Shown in pieces: positions 42,766-50,220 of a stretch of DNA of 64,000 nucleotides. The stretch lies in NCBI GenBank assembly GCA_016716505.1, contig JADJWF010000002.1, forward strand, positions 310,001-374,000, written 5' to 3'. Made by a program: the position numbers and the translations under genes. How positions within the stretch are numbered: the first letter of the stretch is position 1; every line of letters starts with the position of its first letter. Origin of the DNA: Verrucomicrobiota bacterium. Its GTDB lineage: Bacteria; Verrucomicrobiota; Verrucomicrobiia; Limisphaerales; J093. The notes beneath the pieces are model-generated. The model ran no database searches. It was not told the DNA's origin and saw only the letters and a program-made list of their open reading frames with translations.

Positions 42766-43236
42766 TCAGTTCAGCAGCCGCGAGTCGAAGGCAAAGGCGA
42801 CGGGTTGTCCCACCGCCACTTTGGGATAGTCCACGTGGCTGGGGTTCAGGAGAATGTTGTGCTCTTCCGGGATGATGGCGCTCGGCACAATCAGAACCGC
42901 CGACCGCCCCGCCTTGAGCCACGCGTCGCCCAAGGCCACCGTCACCCGGTTGGCCGAACGTTGGTCGCGCCAACCCGCCGGCAGGGCGTTCACCGAAAGC
43001 CGTTGGGCGAGGGTTTCATCCCAGCTCGCTTCGAACAGCCAGAAGCGCCGGGCCAATTCGGCGTCCGCGCGACGCTGAACCATCACTTCGAGGGCGGCGA
43101 GGGAACGATGCTCGCTGAGATAGACCACGGCGTTTCCGGGCGAGTTCCAGCGCGCACCAAACCGGCGTGCGCCCTCTCCCGTGAAGGCCACGTCCCGCCG
43201 GTGTTCCGGCACGATGCGCCACCCATGCATCCTCAC
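42766..43236 (-). CDS. RES-domain toxin (NAD+-degrading, type II toxin-antitoxin)
   Basis: RES toxins break down NAD+ and stop growth. The 156-residue protein has the family's conserved Arg-Glu-Ser arrangement: TGEGARRFGARWNSPGNAVVYLSEHRSLAALEVMVQ, with Arg in GARWNS and Glu in LEVMV, and a late Ser in NPSHVDYPKV. The first codons overlap the stop of the antitoxin gene by ATGA, so expression is coupled and antitoxin is made first. It is inserted between the hydrogenase small- and large-subunit genes on the same strand, 40 bp before mvhA. Length and key residues look intact, so it is probably active. Confidence 0.9.
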   Translation of the reverse strand: MRMHGWRIVPEHRRDVAFTGEGARRFGARWNSPGNAVVYLSEHRSLAALEVMVQRRADAELARRFWLFEASWDETLAQRLSVNALPAGWRDQRSANRVTVALGDAWLKAGRSAVLIVPSAIIPEEHNILLNPSHVDYPKVAVGQPVAFAFDSRLLN

Positions 43237-43721
43237 GAGTACTCCCCGTAGTCAATGCGTCCCAGGAGCGCCTCGACTTCCCGCGCCCCCATTTCGGTCT
43301 CGGCGTACTCGAGCGGAATCGCCCCCGCGAGGCCATACTGCGGGCGCTTGAGCCAGTCGCGCGCGACGGCTTCGTCGTTAAAGACTGCCACCGCCTGTCC
43401 GAACAGCCGGGCGAAGCGCATCAGGCGGTCCGACTCGGCCTGCGTCAAGCGCCCCTCCAGCCGGCGGCGGTGAAGGGTGGCCCGGGACACCCCGAGCTTG
43501 GGGGCCAGCGCGTCCAGCGGCAGATCCAGCGCCGCCCGCAGGGCTTCGAGTTCCGCGAACGGCAGGCCCCGTTGCACGGCCTCGATCACGGTATCCGTGG
43601 CGCGCAGCCGTTCGGCCGCCCGCGTCTTGGAACCATGAACGTGGGAGGCGATGATTCCCGACCAGGGGAACTCCCTTTCGCCATCCGGACTGCGTTTGCC
43701 TGGCGGCTTTGCGGTTTTCAT
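43233..43721 (-). CDS. Xre/MbcA/ParS-type antitoxin of the RES toxin
   Basis: A 162-residue antitoxin. It has an N-terminal helix-turn-helix-like part (LDALAPKLGVSRATLHRRRLEGRLTQAESDRLMRFARLFGQAVAVF) and the C-terminal toxin-binding MbcA/ParS part (EAVARDWLKRPQYGLAGAIPLEYAETEMGAREVEALLGRIDYGEYS). It binds the RES toxin and normally represses its own promoter. A 22-bp palindrome lies directly against its start codon and is the likely operator. The gene ends in a 4-nt overlap with the toxin gene. Confidence 0.91.
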   Translation of the reverse strand: MKTAKPPGKRSPDGEREFPWSGIIASHVHGSKTRAAERLRATDTVIEAVQRGLPFAELEALRAALDLPLDALAPKLGVSRATLHRRRLEGRLTQAESDRLMRFARLFGQAVAVFNDEAVARDWLKRPQYGLAGAIPLEYAETEMGAREVEALLGRIDYGEYS

Positions 43722-43752
43722 TTGAGACTAATGATCGTCTCAATTGCGCCAA
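43722..43752 (-). promoter_or_regulatory. Palindromic operator and promoter-like site of the toxin-antitoxin pair
   Basis: TTGAGAC (43722-43728) and GTCTCAA (43737-43743) form a perfect 7-bp inverted repeat with an 8-nt centre, starting at the base next to the antitoxin ATG. On the minus strand TTGGCG (43752-43747) and TAGTCT (43730-43725), 16 nt apart, form a promoter-like pair overlapping the palindrome. Together they fit autorepression by the Xre-type antitoxin and give the pair its own transcription start inside the hydrogenase operon. Confidence 0.62.
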
Positions 43753-43755
43753 CCG

Positions 43756-44727
43756 TCAAGCGGGCAGATTCACCCGCCGGCGGAGCAGGCTTTTCGCCAA
43801 GCCATACCGGTAGAAAGTGCCGACCGGATCGGGGATGCCTTCGAGCGCCTTGTTGATTCCCGCTTCGTCCTTGGCCTCGATGTTGGCACAGAGCGAGGAG
43901 AGGATCTTGGCCCCCTGGTCGCGGACGCGGGAGGTACCGCCAAAACAGCCGGTGCAGGGCATGTTGCCGCTGGTGCATTGCGCACCGCAGCCGGACCGCG
44001 TCGCCGGCCCCATGCAGACCACGCCCTGGGCGAGGAAACACTTGGTGGGATCCAGCAACTGCTGGTGCGGCCGCTTGAATTCGACAAACGCCACGTTGGT
44101 GGGCTTGCTGTCCTTGCGGGCGCACTCGTCACACAGGGCCTTGTCGGGACAAAGGACACTGCCCTTGGGAGGCAGCTTGCCGCTCAGCAGCGCGTTGACG
44201 GCCTCGCGCGTGATGTTCGGCGTCGGCGGACAACCGGGAACGTAAAAGTCCACGTCCACCACCTGGTCCAGGGAGCGGACGACATTCCACAGCTCGGGCA
44301 AATGAACCTCCCGGCCGGACTCCACAAACTTCAACTGCGGGCGGGTTTTCTTCTCGTTCACCGTGCTGGGCGTTTCCTCGTACACGTACTTGAGGATCTG
44401 CTCGCGCGGGAACTGGTTGGCGAGGCCGGGAATGCCGCCCGTCACAGCGCACGACCCATACGCAATCAGGTACTGGCTCTTGCGGCGCAACAGGTGTGCC
44501 ATCTCCTCCTGTTCGGTCGAGCGGATGGCACCGTTGAGCAGGGTGGCGAAAATGGACTTGTCCTCCATCGCTCGCAGGTCCTCGTACTTGAAGTCCATCG
44601 CCACCGGCCACAGGACGATGTCCACCTTCTCGACGACGCCGAGGATGTCTTCCGCGAGGTCCACGACGGTCTCCTCGCAGCCACCACAGGACGCACACCA
44701 ATAGATGCCAAGTTTCGGTTTAGACAT
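43756..44727 (-). CDS. mvhG: [NiFe] hydrogenase small subunit, MvhG-like
   Basis: The electron-transfer subunit that passes electrons from the NiFe site to MvhD/HdrA. The 323-residue protein starts MSKPKLGIYWCASCGGCEETVVDLAED, whose Cys-x2-Cys binds the proximal 4Fe-4S cluster. Further Cys occur in YGSCAVTGGIPG, VPGCPPTPN, ALCDECARKD and the dense C-terminal group CFLAQGVVCMGPATRSGCG-AQCTSGNMPCTGC, enough for three clusters. There is no Tat signal, so the enzyme is cytoplasmic. The start overlaps the mvhD stop by 8 nt; the upstream in-frame start was rejected as it adds an Arg/Pro-rich shadow. Confidence 0.94.
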   Translation of the reverse strand: MSKPKLGIYWCASCGGCEETVVDLAEDILGVVEKVDIVLWPVAMDFKYEDLRAMEDKSIFATLLNGAIRSTEQEEMAHLLRRKSQYLIAYGSCAVTGGIPGLANQFPREQILKYVYEETPSTVNEKKTRPQLKFVESGREVHLPELWNVVRSLDQVVDVDFYVPGCPPTPNITREAVNALLSGKLPPKGSVLCPDKALCDECARKDSKPTNVAFVEFKRPHQQLLDPTKCFLAQGVVCMGPATRSGCGAQCTSGNMPCTGCFGGTSRVRDQGAKILSSLCANIEAKDEAGINKALEGIPDPVGTFYRYGLAKSLLRRRVNLPA

Positions 44728-45256
44728 GGGCCACCTCCGGTTTCGCGGCCGCCATTTCGGATTCGCCGCACGCACAGCCGCCGGCGGCGGCAGCCGTGAC
44801 ATGGTGTTCGAGTTCGGTCATTTCCCGGTCCCAGTCGGCGACCTTGGACGGGAAGCCCAGCGGGCCAAGCGCCTGAATCTGCTGCGTCATTTCGTTGATG
44901 ACGCGCTTGACCTTTTCGCCCTCCGCCGCCGAGATCCATTCGAGCCGCACGCGCTGGTCTTCGATGCCCATGTCCGCCAGCAGGCGCTTCAGGAGTTGAT
45001 ACCGACGGAGCATCTTGTAGTTGCCCTCGACGTAATGACAGTCGAAGGGGTGACAGCCGCCAATCAGCACGCCATCCGCCCCGCGGGTCAGGGCCTCCAA
45101 GATGAACTGCGGGTCCACGCGCCCCGAGCACATCAAGCGGATGACGCGGACGTTTGACGCGTACTTGAGCCGGGACACGCCCGCGAGGTCGGCGGCGGTG
45201 TACGTACACCAGTTGCAGAAGAACGCCACGATGCGTGGCTTCCATTCCTTAGTCAT
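44720..45256 (-). CDS. mvhD: MvhD-like 2Fe-2S subunit linking hydrogenase to HdrA
   Basis: MvhD relays electrons from the hydrogenase to the flavin subunit HdrA. The 178-residue product starts MTKEWKPRIVAFFCNWCTYTAADLAG and has the family Cys pattern: FFCNWC, IRLMCSGRVDPQFILEALTRGADGVLIGGCHPFDCHYVEGN. The C-terminus carries an extra GGCACGE stretch and an Ala-rich tail not needed for the family. The gene overlaps hdrA upstream and mvhG downstream by 8 nt each, so the three are tightly coupled. Confidence 0.93.
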   Translation of the reverse strand: MTKEWKPRIVAFFCNWCTYTAADLAGVSRLKYASNVRVIRLMCSGRVDPQFILEALTRGADGVLIGGCHPFDCHYVEGNYKMLRRYQLLKRLLADMGIEDQRVRLEWISAAEGEKVKRVINEMTQQIQALGPLGFPSKVADWDREMTELEHHVTAAAAGGCACGESEMAAAKPEVAHV

Positions 45257-47243
45257 AAGCGAGCACTCCCTTGATTTCGCTGAAGACTTCGTCGTCTTCA
45301 AACAGGTTCTGAACGATCGAGCCAGACGGACACGACGCCACGCAGGTGCCGCAGCCTTTGCAGAGCGCCTCGTTGATGACCGCGACCTTGGAGGATTCGT
45401 CGAAGGTGATCGCCGTGTACGGGCACAGCGGGATGCACGACTTGCAGCCGGAACACTCCTCCGCCAGGACGAAGGCGGTGTTCGGCTCCTGCTCCACATA
45501 GCCCTTGTCAATCAGCGCCAGACACTCCGCGGCTGCCGCGCCCGCTTGGGCCACGGTGTCGGGAATGTCCCGCGGTCCCTGGCAACCGCCCGCAATGAAG
45601 ATGCCGTCGGTGAAGGTGCTGACGGGCGCGAGTTTCGGGTGGCGCTCGAGGAACCACCCCTCGCCGCCGCAACTGAGGTTGAACAGCCGCCGCACGTCCT
45701 GCGCGTCTTGCTGCGGTTCCAGTCCCGTTGCCAGGACCACCATGTCCACCGGAATCCGGCGCACATAGCCCGCGAGCGTGTCCTCGACGCGGATCGTGAG
45801 TTTACCCTCTTCCTCCGGGGTCATCGCCCAATCGGTGACTTCCCCCACGCGCCCGCGGATGAAGTGGACGCCCTCGTCGAGCAGCTTGTTGTAGAACTCT
45901 TCGTAGCCCTTGCCCGGTGTGCGGATATCAATGTAGAAGTTGTAAATCTCGGCGCCGGTATGCTCCTTGAGCAGGAGCGCCAGCTTCATCGAGTACATGC
46001 AGCAGACCCGCGAACACCACACGTTGGTCTTCTTGTCCCGGCTGCCGACGCAGTGGATGATGCCGATGGATTTGGGGTGCCGGCCGTCGCGAGTGATCAC
46101 CTCACCCCCTGTCGGGCCCGAGGCGTTGACCAGGCGCTCGACCTCGAGCGCGGTGTACACGTTCGGATAGATGCCGTAGCCGTAGGCCGGGACGCGTTTG
46201 GCGTCGAACGTCTTGAATCCGGTCGCCACGATCATCGTGCCAACCTCGATCTCGTCGAACGTCTCCTTCTGGGTGAAGTCAATGGCCATCCGGTCCGCGC
46301 ACGCTTCCACGCAGGTCTTTTTGCACTTGCCGGTCTTGAGGTTGAGGCAGGTCTCCGGATCAATGATCACCACCTGCGGTGTGGCCTGCGGGAAGGGGAT
46401 GAACACCGGTTTGCGTTTGCCGAGGCCCTCGTTGAATTCGTCCTCAAACTTTGGTGTTTTGTACACGCAGGCGTCAATGCACTCCATGCAGCCCACGCAG
46501 GCATCCTCCACGATGTAGCGGGGCTTGTGTTTCACGGTGACCTTGTAGTTGCCGACGTAGCCGTCCACCTTGGTCACCTCGGAGTAGGTCCAGAGGGTGA
46601 TGTTCGGGTGGTTGCCCACTTCGGACATCTTCGGCGTCAAAATGCAGGCCGCGCAGTCCAGCGTGGGGAAGGTCTTGTCGAACTTCGCCATGTGCCCGCC
46701 GATGGTCGGTTCGCGCTCGACGAGGTACACCTTCTTGCCCGCGTTCGCCATCGTCATTGCCGCATGGATCCCGGCAATGCCCCCGCCGACGACCAGCACG
46801 TCTGCGTGAATCTTCACTCGCTTGACCTCGAGCGCCTTGTGATGGGCCACGCGCTCGATGGCCGCCTGGGCAAGCGCCTTGGCTTTCTCCGTGGCTTCCT
46901 TCCGGTCCGTGTGGACCCAGGAGTTGTGTTCCCGGATGTTGACCATGTGGAAGTAGAACGGGTTCAGGCCGCCCGCCTCGGTGGCGCCGCGGAAGGTATG
47001 CTCGTGCAGCAGCGGCGAACAAGACGCCACCACCACGCGGTTGAGTTTGTGCTCGCGGATGTCCTGCTGGATCAACTCCTGGCCCGGATCGGAGCACATA
47101 TACTTGTACTCCCGGGACAGCGCCACGTGCGGCAGCGTGCCCACGTACCGGGCCACTTCCGCGCAGTCCACCGTAGCGGCGATGTTGTGCCCGCAGTGGC
47201 AGACATAGAATCCGATCCGAAGCTCTTCGCGATTGCTGTTCAT
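45249..47243 (-). CDS. hdrA: HdrA-like flavin/iron-sulfur electron-bifurcating subunit
   Basis: HdrA holds the FAD at which electrons are split between ferredoxin and a disulfide in methanogens. The 664-residue protein has the N-terminal VCHCGHNIAATVDC motif, the Rossmann site VLVVGGGIAGIHAAMTMANAG with VYLVERE, and the HdrA-specific LDCAACILTPKM. It also has ferredoxin-type motifs CVGCMECIDAC, CLNLKTGKC/CVEAC, a CVGSRD/CSRVCC segment, and two C-terminal 4Fe-4S motifs CSGCKSCIPLCP and CKGCGTCVASCP. All expected parts are present at normal length; no selenocysteine is needed. It lies between hdrB and mvhD. Confidence 0.95.
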   Translation of the reverse strand: MNSNREELRIGFYVCHCGHNIAATVDCAEVARYVGTLPHVALSREYKYMCSDPGQELIQQDIREHKLNRVVVASCSPLLHEHTFRGATEAGGLNPFYFHMVNIREHNSWVHTDRKEATEKAKALAQAAIERVAHHKALEVKRVKIHADVLVVGGGIAGIHAAMTMANAGKKVYLVEREPTIGGHMAKFDKTFPTLDCAACILTPKMSEVGNHPNITLWTYSEVTKVDGYVGNYKVTVKHKPRYIVEDACVGCMECIDACVYKTPKFEDEFNEGLGKRKPVFIPFPQATPQVVIIDPETCLNLKTGKCKKTCVEACADRMAIDFTQKETFDEIEVGTMIVATGFKTFDAKRVPAYGYGIYPNVYTALEVERLVNASGPTGGEVITRDGRHPKSIGIIHCVGSRDKKTNVWCSRVCCMYSMKLALLLKEHTGAEIYNFYIDIRTPGKGYEEFYNKLLDEGVHFIRGRVGEVTDWAMTPEEEGKLTIRVEDTLAGYVRRIPVDMVVLATGLEPQQDAQDVRRLFNLSCGGEGWFLERHPKLAPVSTFTDGIFIAGGCQGPRDIPDTVAQAGAAAAECLALIDKGYVEQEPNTAFVLAEECSGCKSCIPLCPYTAITFDESSKVAVINEALCKGCGTCVASCPSGSIVQNLFEDDEVFSEIKGVLAYD

Positions 47244-47262
47244 ACGCTTGGCGGTTTAGGGG

Positions 47263-48171
47263 TTAAGCGGCCACGGATTTGGCGGCGGGGGGCTGGGCCG
47301 GGGCGGGCGGCGGGCTGGACGGTCGCCAGCGGAACGGAATCGCCGCGCGGTTCAGCGCCAAGTCGCGATCCGGCAACCCGAAGGCCAGCCCCATGAGCTG
47401 GGAGAAATAGACCGTCGGCAGCAGCACGTCGCCGTACTGCCGGCGCACGGCCGAGTGGTAGCCGTCCAGATTGAACTGGCACAGCGGGCACACGGTGGCC
47501 AGACAGTCAGCACCCCGTTTTTTCGCCTCATTCAACAGGATGTACACCATGCGGATCCCCGCCTCCGGAATGGTGCCGGTCAGGCTGCCACCGCAGCACT
47601 TGGTCTTCAGTGGCCAGCGAATGACCGTCGCGCCCAACGCTTCCAGCAGGCGGTCCATCGTGGTCGGGTTCGCCTGGTCATCAAACGTCGCGTACGGCCG
47701 GACGATCTGGCAGCCGTAATACGGGGCCACCTTCAGCCCTTGCAACGGCTTGGTGACCTTCATCTTGATGGCGTCCAAGCCGATGTCGTTGATCAGCACG
47801 TCCAGCGGATGCCGTACGGGGACGTCCTTCTCGCACTTCATTCCGACGGCGTTCAACGCGCGGTCCACCGTCGCCTTCATCTTCGGGTACTGGTGGAGGT
47901 AGTGCTTGGTTTTGTTGAGCACCAGATAGCAGGCGCTGCACGGGGCCAGGATGGGATGGTTGCCGTCCCGCTCGGCGAGGGCGAGGTTCCGCGAGGCCAG
48001 CACGCATGCCTTGGCCTCATCCACGGACATGTAGGCCGTGGCCCCGCAGCAGTTCCAGTCGTCCAACTCTTGCAAGTCCACGCCCAGGTGCTTCATCACC
48101 GGCAGCAGGGACTCTTCGTAGGCGCGCCCCAGACCTTTCAGCGAACAACCGGGGAAGTAGGAGTATTTCAT
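47263..48171 (-). CDS. hdrB: HdrB-like subunit with two non-cubane cluster (CCG) domains
   Basis: HdrB carries the catalytic non-cubane 4Fe-4S clusters that reduce a disulfide. In the 302 residues both CCG motifs are complete: Cys9-x31-Cys41-Cys42-x35-Cys78-x2-Cys81, and Cys154-x37-Cys192-Cys193-x34-Cys228-x2-Cys231. This matches true HdrB better than the single-motif relatives. The last about 25 residues form a Pro/Ala tail. The gene starts 3 nt after hdrC. CoM-S-S-CoB is not expected in this organism, so the real substrate is unknown. Confidence 0.95.
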   Translation of the reverse strand: MKYSYFPGCSLKGLGRAYEESLLPVMKHLGVDLQELDDWNCCGATAYMSVDEAKACVLASRNLALAERDGNHPILAPCSACYLVLNKTKHYLHQYPKMKATVDRALNAVGMKCEKDVPVRHPLDVLINDIGLDAIKMKVTKPLQGLKVAPYYGCQIVRPYATFDDQANPTTMDRLLEALGATVIRWPLKTKCCGGSLTGTIPEAGIRMVYILLNEAKKRGADCLATVCPLCQFNLDGYHSAVRRQYGDVLLPTVYFSQLMGLAFGLPDRDLALNRAAIPFRWRPSSPPPAPAQPPAAKSVAA

Positions 48172-48174
48172 GGC

Positions 48175-48750
48175 TCAGGCTTTCTCTTCGGCGGCGGCGA
48201 ACATCTTGGCCAGTTGCTCGCGGTTGTTGATCTTTTCGCTGGCCAGCGAGAACCGGCCGGTCTTCATCAAATCCAAACCCATCTGCCAGTTGCCCATGGC
48301 CCCCAGCGGATCCGTCTTCATGAACAGCTTCATCACCAGCGGCATCTCGGAGATGCGCCCGTTGGCGGTCACCATCTTCTCAAATTCCTGCGCCAGCACG
48401 GGGATGGGGAATTTCCGGGGGTACACCCCCTCGTGGATGGCCCGCTGCTTGAGCTCGTACATGATGTCGGTGATCCGGATTTCCCGGGGACACTCGCACG
48501 TGCAGGCGTAACAGGAGGCGCACAGCCAGATGGTCTTGCTGCTGAGCACCTCCTTCTTGAAGTCGAACCGCGTAAGCTCCATCACCTGGCGCGGCGTGTA
48601 ATCCATGTACACGCTCAACGGGCACACGCCGGAACACGTGCCGCACTGGATGCAGTCCTTGAGCTTTTCACAGCCGGGAACCTTCATGACCTCATCGCCA
48701 AACCCTTTTACCCGGTCTGCCTCGTACTTGATGGTGCGCGTGATGTTCAT
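48175..48750 (-). CDS. hdrC: HdrC-like ferredoxin subunit
   Basis: HdrC joins HdrA and HdrB with two 4Fe-4S clusters. The 191-residue protein has CIQCGTCSGVCPLS near residue 33-46 and CASCYACTCECPREI near 76-90. It then has the helical region typical of the family. The start MNITRTIKYEAD at 48750 is preferred, with GGAAA 8 nt upstream; an ATG two codons earlier is also possible. It is the first gene of the hdrCBA-mvhDG run, so the operon promoter should lie in 48751-49060. Confidence 0.92.
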   Translation of the reverse strand: MNITRTIKYEADRVKGFGDEVMKVPGCEKLKDCIQCGTCSGVCPLSVYMDYTPRQVMELTRFDFKKEVLSSKTIWLCASCYACTCECPREIRITDIMYELKQRAIHEGVYPRKFPIPVLAQEFEKMVTANGRISEMPLVMKLFMKTDPLGAMGNWQMGLDLMKTGRFSLASEKINNREQLAKMFAAAEEKA

Positions 48751-49060
48751 AGGCATTTCCGTCGTCGCCCGATCTGCTTCTTCCGATCGAATCGTCTGCC
48801 GCCGCAGCGTGCTGGTTTGGTAAGTACCCGAATCTCCGCCGCCGCCGCTAACCGGCTTTTGTTGAAAAGTTATCCTTTTTTGCCACGCCGCCAGCATTTC
48901 GCATCCGAATTTCCCAAGAACCCGATCTGTCCGGCGGTCGCAGTCGCCTCACCGCACCTCCTCCGGCGGTGCCGATCACCGGCCAAACCCGTCTCGCCAG
49001 GCGGTCGCGCCCTCGGCCGCGACCTTGTCGCTCTGCGGCGGATTCGATACGGTTTGAACA
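48751..49060. promoter_or_regulatory. Divergent promoter region between hdrC and the ECF sigma gene
   Basis: A 310-bp region that must drive both the hydrogenase operon (minus) and the sigma-factor operon (plus). On the plus strand TTGTCG (49025-49030) and TACGGT (49048-49053), 17 nt apart, end 7 nt before the GTG start at 49061, giving a candidate near-leaderless transcript. For the minus strand only an AT-rich patch around 48857-48882 was seen, with no convincing -35/-10 pair. Confidence 0.4.
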
Positions 49061-49660
49061 GTGGCTGCCGCTCCCGACCCTGACGCCGAGTTGATGCTGC
49101 GTGTCCAGCGCGGTGACGACGAAGCCTTTGCCACCCTCGTTGAGCGATACCAGCAGCCCGTCATGAACCTTCTGTACCGCAGCCTGCCCGACGCCACCGA
49201 AGCCGAAGACCTCGCGCAAACAGTCTTCGTGCAGGTGTACAAGTCCGCGCCACGGTATCGGCCCACGGCCCGGTTCTCGACTTGGTTGTTCACCATCGCC
49301 CGGAACCTCTGCCTGAACGAGTTGCGCCGGCGGTCTCGCCACCCGGCCGAGCCACTGGAACCGGCCGATAGCGCGACCGATCAGGCCCCGCGCCAATATC
49401 CGGATCGCCGAACCGATGGCCCGGTCGAATCGCTGCTGCAGGGCGAGCTGGAGCGGAAGATTGAAGAAGCAATCCGCGACCTGCCGGAAAACCAGCGCAC
49501 CGCCCTGCTGCTCTGCCAGCAGGACGAGTTGTCTTACGAGGACATCGCCAAGGTGCTCGGCTGTTCGCTGTCCGCCACCAAGTCCCTGATCCATCGCGCG
49601 CGGGAGACGCTGAAAGCGCGGTTGAAGCCGTACCTTCGCACGGGTGCCTGGGAGATTTGA
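49061..49660 (+). CDS. ECF-type RNA polymerase sigma factor (RpoE-like)
   Basis: A 199-residue sigma-70 family ECF factor. Region 2 is DEAFATLVERYQQPVMNLLYRSL and EAEDLAQTVFVQVYKSAPRY, with RFSTWLFTIARNLCLNELRRR. Region 4 is EAIRDLPENQRTALLLCQQDELSYEDIAKVLGCSLSATKSLIHRARETLK. The start is a GTG (reading AAAPDPDAELMLRVQ) just after a promoter-like site. The next gene encodes a single-span membrane protein, likely its anti-sigma factor. The third gene of the group is a Pro-rich DUF3106-like exported protein. Confidence 0.93.
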   Translation: MAAAPDPDAELMLRVQRGDDEAFATLVERYQQPVMNLLYRSLPDATEAEDLAQTVFVQVYKSAPRYRPTARFSTWLFTIARNLCLNELRRRSRHPAEPLEPADSATDQAPRQYPDRRTDGPVESLLQGELERKIEEAIRDLPENQRTALLLCQQDELSYEDIAKVLGCSLSATKSLIHRARETLKARLKPYLRTGAWEI

Positions 49661-49712
49661 TTCGCCCCCGCAACTTTCCCCGCCTCTTGGTTTTCTCTTT
49701 CCGCAGACCGGC

Positions 49713-50213
49713 ATGACAACCTCGAACGATTCACACTGGCAGGAGATCGTCGCCCGGCGGCCCTTGACCGACCGCGAGCAGCGAGAACTGGCCGCCTGGT
49801 TGGCGAAGCACCCCGAATCCGCCGAACACTGGGCCGGCGAATTGGCACTCACTGAGGCCCTGCGAAAACTTTCGCCGGCCCCGGTCCCCAGCAACTTCGT
49901 CGCCCGCGTGATGGCAGAGGTGCGTCAGTCAGAGCCGGCGCCTCGGCGGTCCCGGCCGCTCGCCGGGTGGCGCTGGTGGGCGGATTGGCGCCATGCCCTA
50001 CCCCTCGGTGCAGCCGTGGCGGCCTTGGCGCTGACGCTGGCGATCCAGGCGCACCATCGCACTCAACTCCGCGTTGAGGTTGCCGAGGGCTTGTCTGCCC
50101 TGCCCTTGGAAGGTCTTGCTCAGCTCCCGTTCTGGCAGGATCTGGAACCGATTCAGGCGCTTCCCGAAGGACCGCTGCCGTCCGGTCGTGACTTGTTGGC
50201 CGCGCTGGAGTAA
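49713..50213 (+). CDS. Probable anti-sigma factor, single transmembrane segment
   Basis: A 166-residue protein with a soluble N-terminal helical part (LTDREQRELAAWLAKHPESAEHWAGELALTEALRKL), one transmembrane helix at about 95-113 (ALPLGAAVAALALTLAIQA) and an extracytoplasmic C-terminal part. This matches the layout of anti-sigma proteins. It lacks the His-x3-Cys-x2-Cys of zinc-type anti-sigma domains. Position directly after the ECF gene is the main support. The ATG at 49713 was chosen; the frame opens earlier, inside the sigma gene. Confidence 0.68.
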   Translation: MTTSNDSHWQEIVARRPLTDREQRELAAWLAKHPESAEHWAGELALTEALRKLSPAPVPSNFVARVMAEVRQSEPAPRRSRPLAGWRWWADWRHALPLGAAVAALALTLAIQAHHRTQLRVEVAEGLSALPLEGLAQLPFWQDLEPIQALPEGPLPSGRDLLAALE

Positions 50214-50220
50214 CCCTTCC

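Noticed and set aside
45102..47396. A 764-codon plus-strand frame opposite hdrA
   Set aside because: Antisense of hdrA, which has all expected cluster and FAD motifs; the shadow is His/Val/Arg-rich without motifs.
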